Assembly (NCBI GenBank): GCA_963780715.1
Contig: CAWADK010000019.1
Span: 185,071-249,070, forward strand
Source: JALORV01 sp963780715
Lineage (GTDB): Bacteria > Pseudomonadota > Gammaproteobacteria > Burkholderiales > Burkholderiaceae_F
DNA: 64,000 nucleotides
Direction of reading: 5' to 3'
Shown: positions 60,613 to 64,000 of the stretch, in pieces
How positions within the stretch are numbered: position 1 is the stretch's first letter
How the letters are laid out: each line of letters begins with the position of its first letter
Translations under genes and position numbers: made by a program
Notes under the pieces: model-generated
The model's input: only the letters and a program-made list of their open reading frames with translations
Told to the model about the DNA's origin: nothing
The model's database searches: none

Positions 60613-61695
60613 TTGTCCCGCGTCTACAACTTCTCGTCCGGTCCGGCGGTACTGCCGGAGCCCGTGCTGCAGACCGCGCAGCAGGAATTTCTCGACTGGC
60701 ACGGGCGTGGCTACTCCATCATGGAGACCAGCCACCGCAGCGAAGAGTTCGTCGCGATCCTGGCCGAGACGGAGGAGTTGCTGCGCAGCCTGCTCGGGGT
60801 GCCGTCGAGCTACAAGGTGCTTTTCCTTCAGGGTGGTGCGCACCTGCAGTTTTCCATGGTGCCGCTCAACCTGCTGGGAGCGAAGTTCCACGCCGACTAC
60901 ATTCTGAGCGGAGTCTGGTCCGAGAAGGCGGCCGAGGAAGCGCGCCGCTTCTGCAAGGTGAACGTCGCCGCCGACAGTTCGAAGGCGCAGCGCCCGAGCC
61001 TGCCGCAGCAGGCCGAATTGAAGCTCGATGCCGATGCGGCCTATGTGCACTACTGCTCGAACGAGACGATCAACGGCCTCGAGTTTTCGTATGTGCCTGA
61101 CAGCGGGGCCGTGCCCCTGGTCGCCGACATGTCGTCGCACTTCCTGTCGCGTCCGATCGATGTGTCCAGGTTCGGCCTGATCTACGCCGGCGCGCAGAAG
61201 AATTTCGGGCCGGCCGGGCTGACCGTGGTCGTCGTGCGGGAAGACCTGGTCGGCCACTGCTCGCCGCGCTGGCCGACGATGCTGGACTACAAGACGCACG
61301 CTGACGGTCACTCCAGCTACAACACTCCGCCGACGTACTCGATCTACATTGCGAACCTGGTGCTGAAATGGCTGCGTGAACAGGGTGGAGTGCCTGCCAT
61401 CGAACGGCGCAATATCGAAAAGGCGAGCCTGCTGTACACCGCGATCGACGCATCGGGCTTCTATTCCAACCGCGTCGAGCCACGCGACCGCTCGCGCATG
61501 AACGTGCCGTTCTCGCTCGCGGATGATCGGCTCGACAAACCGTTCCTTGCCGAAGCGGCCGAGCGGGGCCTGGTGCAGCTGAAGGGCCATCGGCTGGTCG
61601 GCGGCATGCGCGCGTCGATCTACAACGCAATGCCGCTCGCCGGCGTGCAGGCGCTGGTGGGATTCATGCGGGACTTCGAGCAGCGTCATGGCTGA
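60613..61695 (+). CDS. serC: Phosphoserine aminotransferase
   Basis: This PLP enzyme makes phosphoserine from 3-phosphohydroxypyruvate and also serves pyridoxine synthesis. The 360-residue protein opens YNFSSGPAVLPEPVLQ and has the PLP-Lys segment YAGAQKNFGPAGLTVV. The start is a TTG (60613), as no ATG fits the conserved N-terminus. It begins 14 bp after gyrA and its end overlaps pheA by 8 bp, as in related genomes. Confidence 0.95.
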   Translation: MSRVYNFSSGPAVLPEPVLQTAQQEFLDWHGRGYSIMETSHRSEEFVAILAETEELLRSLLGVPSSYKVLFLQGGAHLQFSMVPLNLLGAKFHADYILSGVWSEKAAEEARRFCKVNVAADSSKAQRPSLPQQAELKLDADAAYVHYCSNETINGLEFSYVPDSGAVPLVADMSSHFLSRPIDVSRFGLIYAGAQKNFGPAGLTVVVVREDLVGHCSPRWPTMLDYKTHADGHSSYNTPPTYSIYIANLVLKWLREQGGVPAIERRNIEKASLLYTAIDASGFYSNRVEPRDRSRMNVPFSLADDRLDKPFLAEAAERGLVQLKGHRLVGGMRASIYNAMPLAGVQALVGFMRDFEQRHG

Positions 61696-62779
61696 GCCGA
61701 TCGACCAGCGCCTGCAGCCGCTGCGCGATGCGATCGATCGCGTCGATGCGCAGCTGGTCGAGCTGCTCAACGAGCGTGCGCGGCTGGCGAGCGAGGTTGG
61801 CCGGCTCAAGGGTGAAGTCGATGCGCCGGTGCTGCGCACCGAGCGTGAAGCCGAGGTCGTGCGCAAGGTCGCCGCTGCATCCGGCGGGCCGCTGTCCGCG
61901 GCGGCGCTGGCCAATGTGTTCCGCGAGATCATGTCGGCCTGCCGCGCGCTCGAGCGGCCGCTGACGGTGGCGTTTCTCGGTCCCGCGGGCACGTTTTCCG
62001 AGACGGCGATGCATCGCCAGTTCGGCACCAGCGTCACGGGACTCCCGTGCGCCACGCTCGACGAGGTGTTTCGCGCGACCGAAGCGGGCAGCGCCGATGC
62101 GGGCATCGTGCCGCTGGAGAACTCGTCCGAGGGCGCGGTCAGCCGCACGCTCGACCTGTTGCTCGCCACGCCTCTGAAGCTGCTGGCGGAGCTGTCACTC
62201 GCGGTCAACCACAACCTGCTGACGCGCAGCGGCTCGATGGAGGGCGTGCAGTGCATCTGCGCGCACTCGCAGGCACTGGCGCAGTGTGCCGGCTGGCTGG
62301 CGCAGCACTATCCGGAGATCGAGCGGCGCGCCGTCGCCAGCAACGCCGAGGGCGCGCGGATGGCGGCGGAAGATCCGTCCGTCGCCGCGATCGCAGGAGA
62401 ACGCGCAGCAGAGCGGTATCAGCTCGTCGCCGTGGCCACGCACATCCAGGACGATCCCAACAACCGGACGCGCTTCGCGGTGCTCGGGCAGCAGGCAACA
62501 CGGCCGTCGGCGCCGCCCGGGCGCGACAAGACCTCGCTGATCCTGTCAGTGCCAAACAAGGCCGGCGCCGTGTTCCACATGCTCGAGCCACTGGCCAGGC
62601 ACGGCGTCTCGATGACTCGCTTCGAGTCGCGCCCGGCGCGCGTCGGCACGTGGGAGTACTACTTCTACGTCGACGTCGAAGGGCATCAGGCCGACCCGAA
62701 GGTCGCGACCGCGCTGACAGAGTTGCAGCAGGCGTGTGCGTTCTACAAGTGCCTCGGCTCCTACCCGGCCGAGCGTTGA
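61688..62779 (+). CDS. pheA: Bifunctional chorismate mutase/prephenate dehydratase
   Basis: It converts chorismate to prephenate and on to phenylpyruvate for phenylalanine. The 363-residue protein has an AroQ chorismate mutase domain (about 1-90; RDAIDRVDAQLVELLNERARLASEVG), a prephenate dehydratase domain (about 95-270; FLGPAGTFSETA) and an ACT regulatory domain (about 280-360). The ESRP motif (TRFESRPAR) in the ACT domain implies feedback inhibition by phenylalanine. Confidence 0.96.
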   Translation: MAEPIDQRLQPLRDAIDRVDAQLVELLNERARLASEVGRLKGEVDAPVLRTEREAEVVRKVAAASGGPLSAAALANVFREIMSACRALERPLTVAFLGPAGTFSETAMHRQFGTSVTGLPCATLDEVFRATEAGSADAGIVPLENSSEGAVSRTLDLLLATPLKLLAELSLAVNHNLLTRSGSMEGVQCICAHSQALAQCAGWLAQHYPEIERRAVASNAEGARMAAEDPSVAAIAGERAAERYQLVAVATHIQDDPNNRTRFAVLGQQATRPSAPPGRDKTSLILSVPNKAGAVFHMLEPLARHGVSMTRFESRPARVGTWEYYFYVDVEGHQADPKVATALTELQQACAFYKCLGSYPAER

Positions 62780-62794
62780 CGGAAAGGAGCGGCG

Positions 62795-63925
62795 ATGGCT
62801 GCAGTGCCGAATGAGACCACGCCGGCGCTTGGCACGCTCGAACACGTCCGTGCCATCGCGCCGTACCAGGCCGGCAAGCCCATCGAGGAACTCGCGCGTG
62901 AGCATGGGCTCGACCCGGCCCGCATCGTCAAGCTCGCCTCGAACGAGAATCCGCTGGGCGTGCCGGAGTCGGCCAGGAAGGCGATGGCGGCCGCCGTCGA
63001 GGACCTGGGCCGCTATCCGGATTCCAACGGCTTCGAACTGAAGGCCGCGCTCGCGGCCCGGTATGGCGTGCCGATGGACTGGATCACGCTCGGCAACGGC
63101 AGCAACGACATCCTCGAACTGGCGGCCGCCGCGACGCTGACGCCAGGTCGCAGCTGCGTTTACGCGCAACACTCGTTCGCCGTCTACGCGCTGGCGACGC
63201 AGGCGCGGGGGGCGCGCGCGATTGTCGTCCCCGCAAGAAAGCTCGGGCACGACCTCGACGCGATGCTGGCCTCGATCGCCGCCGACACGGCGCTGATGTA
63301 TGTCGCCAACCCCAACAATCCCACCGGCACCTACCTGGCGGCCGAGGTGATCGATGCTTTCCTCGCGCGCGTGCCGACGCGTGTCGTCGTCGTGCTCGAC
63401 GAGGCCTACAACGAGTACCTGCCGCCAGAATTGCGCGTTGACAGCACCTCGTGGGTCAGGCGGTACCCGAATGTCATCATCTCGCGGACGTTCTCGAAGG
63501 CCTTCGGTCTTGCCGGCCTGCGCGTTGGCTACGGTATCGCGCAGCGCGAACTGACCGATCTGATGAACCGCGTGCGCCAGCCGTTCAACGTCAGTACGGT
63601 GGCGCAGGCTGCAGCGCGGGCGGCATTGGCCGATGACGACTTCCTGGCGCGCAGCTACGAGCTCAACCTGCGCGGCATGCAGCAGCTGACCGATGCGTTT
63701 CACGCCCTGGGACTGGAGTACGTGCCCAGTGTCGGCAACTTCGTGCTCGTGAAGGTCGGTCCCGCCGCGCGCGTGTATCAGGAACTGCTCAAGCGCGGCG
63801 TCATCGTGCGGCCGGTCGCCAACTATGGCCTGCCGGAGTGGCTGCGCATCACCATCGGCCTGCCCGAGGAGAACGCGACCTTCCTCAGGGCGTTGCCCGA
63901 GGCCCTGGCTGCCGCAGGCGCATGA
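62795..63925 (+). CDS. hisC: Histidinol-phosphate/aromatic aminotransferase
   Basis: This class I/II PLP aminotransferase has 376 residues with KLASNENPLGVPESA, YVANPNNPTGTY, VVVLDEAYNEY and the PLP-Lys motif ISRTFSKAFGLAGLRVGYG. It acts in histidine synthesis and, given its place between pheA and tyrA, probably also transaminates aromatic keto acids. GGAAAGGAGCG lies before ATG 62795. Its stop overlaps the tyrA start (ATGA). Confidence 0.94.
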   Translation: MAAVPNETTPALGTLEHVRAIAPYQAGKPIEELAREHGLDPARIVKLASNENPLGVPESARKAMAAAVEDLGRYPDSNGFELKAALAARYGVPMDWITLGNGSNDILELAAAATLTPGRSCVYAQHSFAVYALATQARGARAIVVPARKLGHDLDAMLASIAADTALMYVANPNNPTGTYLAAEVIDAFLARVPTRVVVVLDEAYNEYLPPELRVDSTSWVRRYPNVIISRTFSKAFGLAGLRVGYGIAQRELTDLMNRVRQPFNVSTVAQAAARAALADDDFLARSYELNLRGMQQLTDAFHALGLEYVPSVGNFVLVKVGPAARVYQELLKRGVIVRPVANYGLPEWLRITIGLPEENATFLRALPEALAAAGA

Positions 63926-64000
63926 AGCTCGCGCTGATCGGCGTCGGCCTGATCGGCGGCTCGTTCGCGGCGGCGTTGCGCGCCTCAGGCGAGGTTGATG
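63922..64000 (+). CDS. tyrA: Prephenate dehydrogenase, N-terminal fragment (cut by window end)
   Basis: Only 26 residues are visible (MKLALIGVGLIGGSFAAALR and a few more). They show the NAD-binding GxGxxG fold start typical of TyrA. Position directly after hisC with a 4-bp overlap matches the conserved gyrA-serC-pheA-hisC-tyrA order. The gene continues beyond the window. Confidence 0.88.
   Translation, partial: MKLALIGVGLIGGSFAAALRASGEVD

Overview
The window is GC-rich chromosomal DNA that reads as a betaproteobacterium (Burkholderiales or Nitrosomonadales grade). The main support is gene order: gph-ubiG-ompA near gyrA-serC-pheA-hisC-tyrA, algZ-algR close to hemC-hemD-hemX-hemY, and trxB-smr / ftsK-lolA / rarA-serS-tRNA-Ser. 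A PEP-CTERM surface protein and a VC_2705-type acetate symporter fit the same assignment. No phage, plasmid, CRISPR array or intact insertion sequence was seen.

Layout: 1-1.3 kb is an AlgZ/AlgR-type two-component pair (the kinase is cut by the window edge). 1.7-8.7 kb holds ppc facing the haem genes hemC, hemD, hemX and hemY. 8.8-19 kb holds a TRAP-transporter remnant, a K+/H+ antiporter, an ALDH/AAC(6')-like/SDR operon, ppa, an ion channel, an EamA exporter, a FemAB-like acyltransferase, nadE and glnB. 19-24.6 kb is a leftward run: kinase, degenerate kinase, LytTR regulator, trxB, smr and a TRIC-type channel. 24.8-32.9 kb is ftsK-lolA, then a cation exporter and an FKBP isomerase, then rarA-serS-tRNA-Ser. 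33-42.4 kb holds the PEP-CTERM repeat protein, acs, the DUF4212/symporter acetate-uptake module, a second tRNA-Ser and a GGDEL protein. 42.4-54 kb holds a lipoprotein, a DUF3482 GTPase with its DUF2868 partner, metY, a CoA-binding protein, a VWA lipoprotein, tmRNA and a large DUF748/OmpA-like envelope protein. 54-64 kb holds gph, ubiG, ompA, mtaD and the gyrA-serC-pheA-hisC-tyrA cluster.

The most unusual structure is a family of intergenic elements of about 360-390 bp (three full copies and one half copy, at 1.3, 21.5, 27.8 and 29.1 kb). They are built almost entirely of nested hairpins. A 36-38 bp inverted repeat brackets a hairpin-rich core. Each full copy is capped by terminal hairpins with conserved flanks but stems of completely different sequence that are nevertheless perfectly self-complementary. 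Two oppositely oriented copies bracket the cation exporter gene inside the otherwise conserved ftsK-lolA-rarA-serS block.

Other notable points are a LytS-type kinase that has lost its phospho-acceptor histidine next to an intact paralogue, a PEP-CTERM protein made of four nearly identical 171-bp repeats, and an AAC(6')-like acetyltransferase. Five otherwise conserved genes (hemX, rarA, the DUF3482 GTPase, the CoA-binding protein and the DUF748 protein) carry about eight small frame breaks. These may be assembly indels or real decay, and functional conclusions about those genes should wait for read-level checking.
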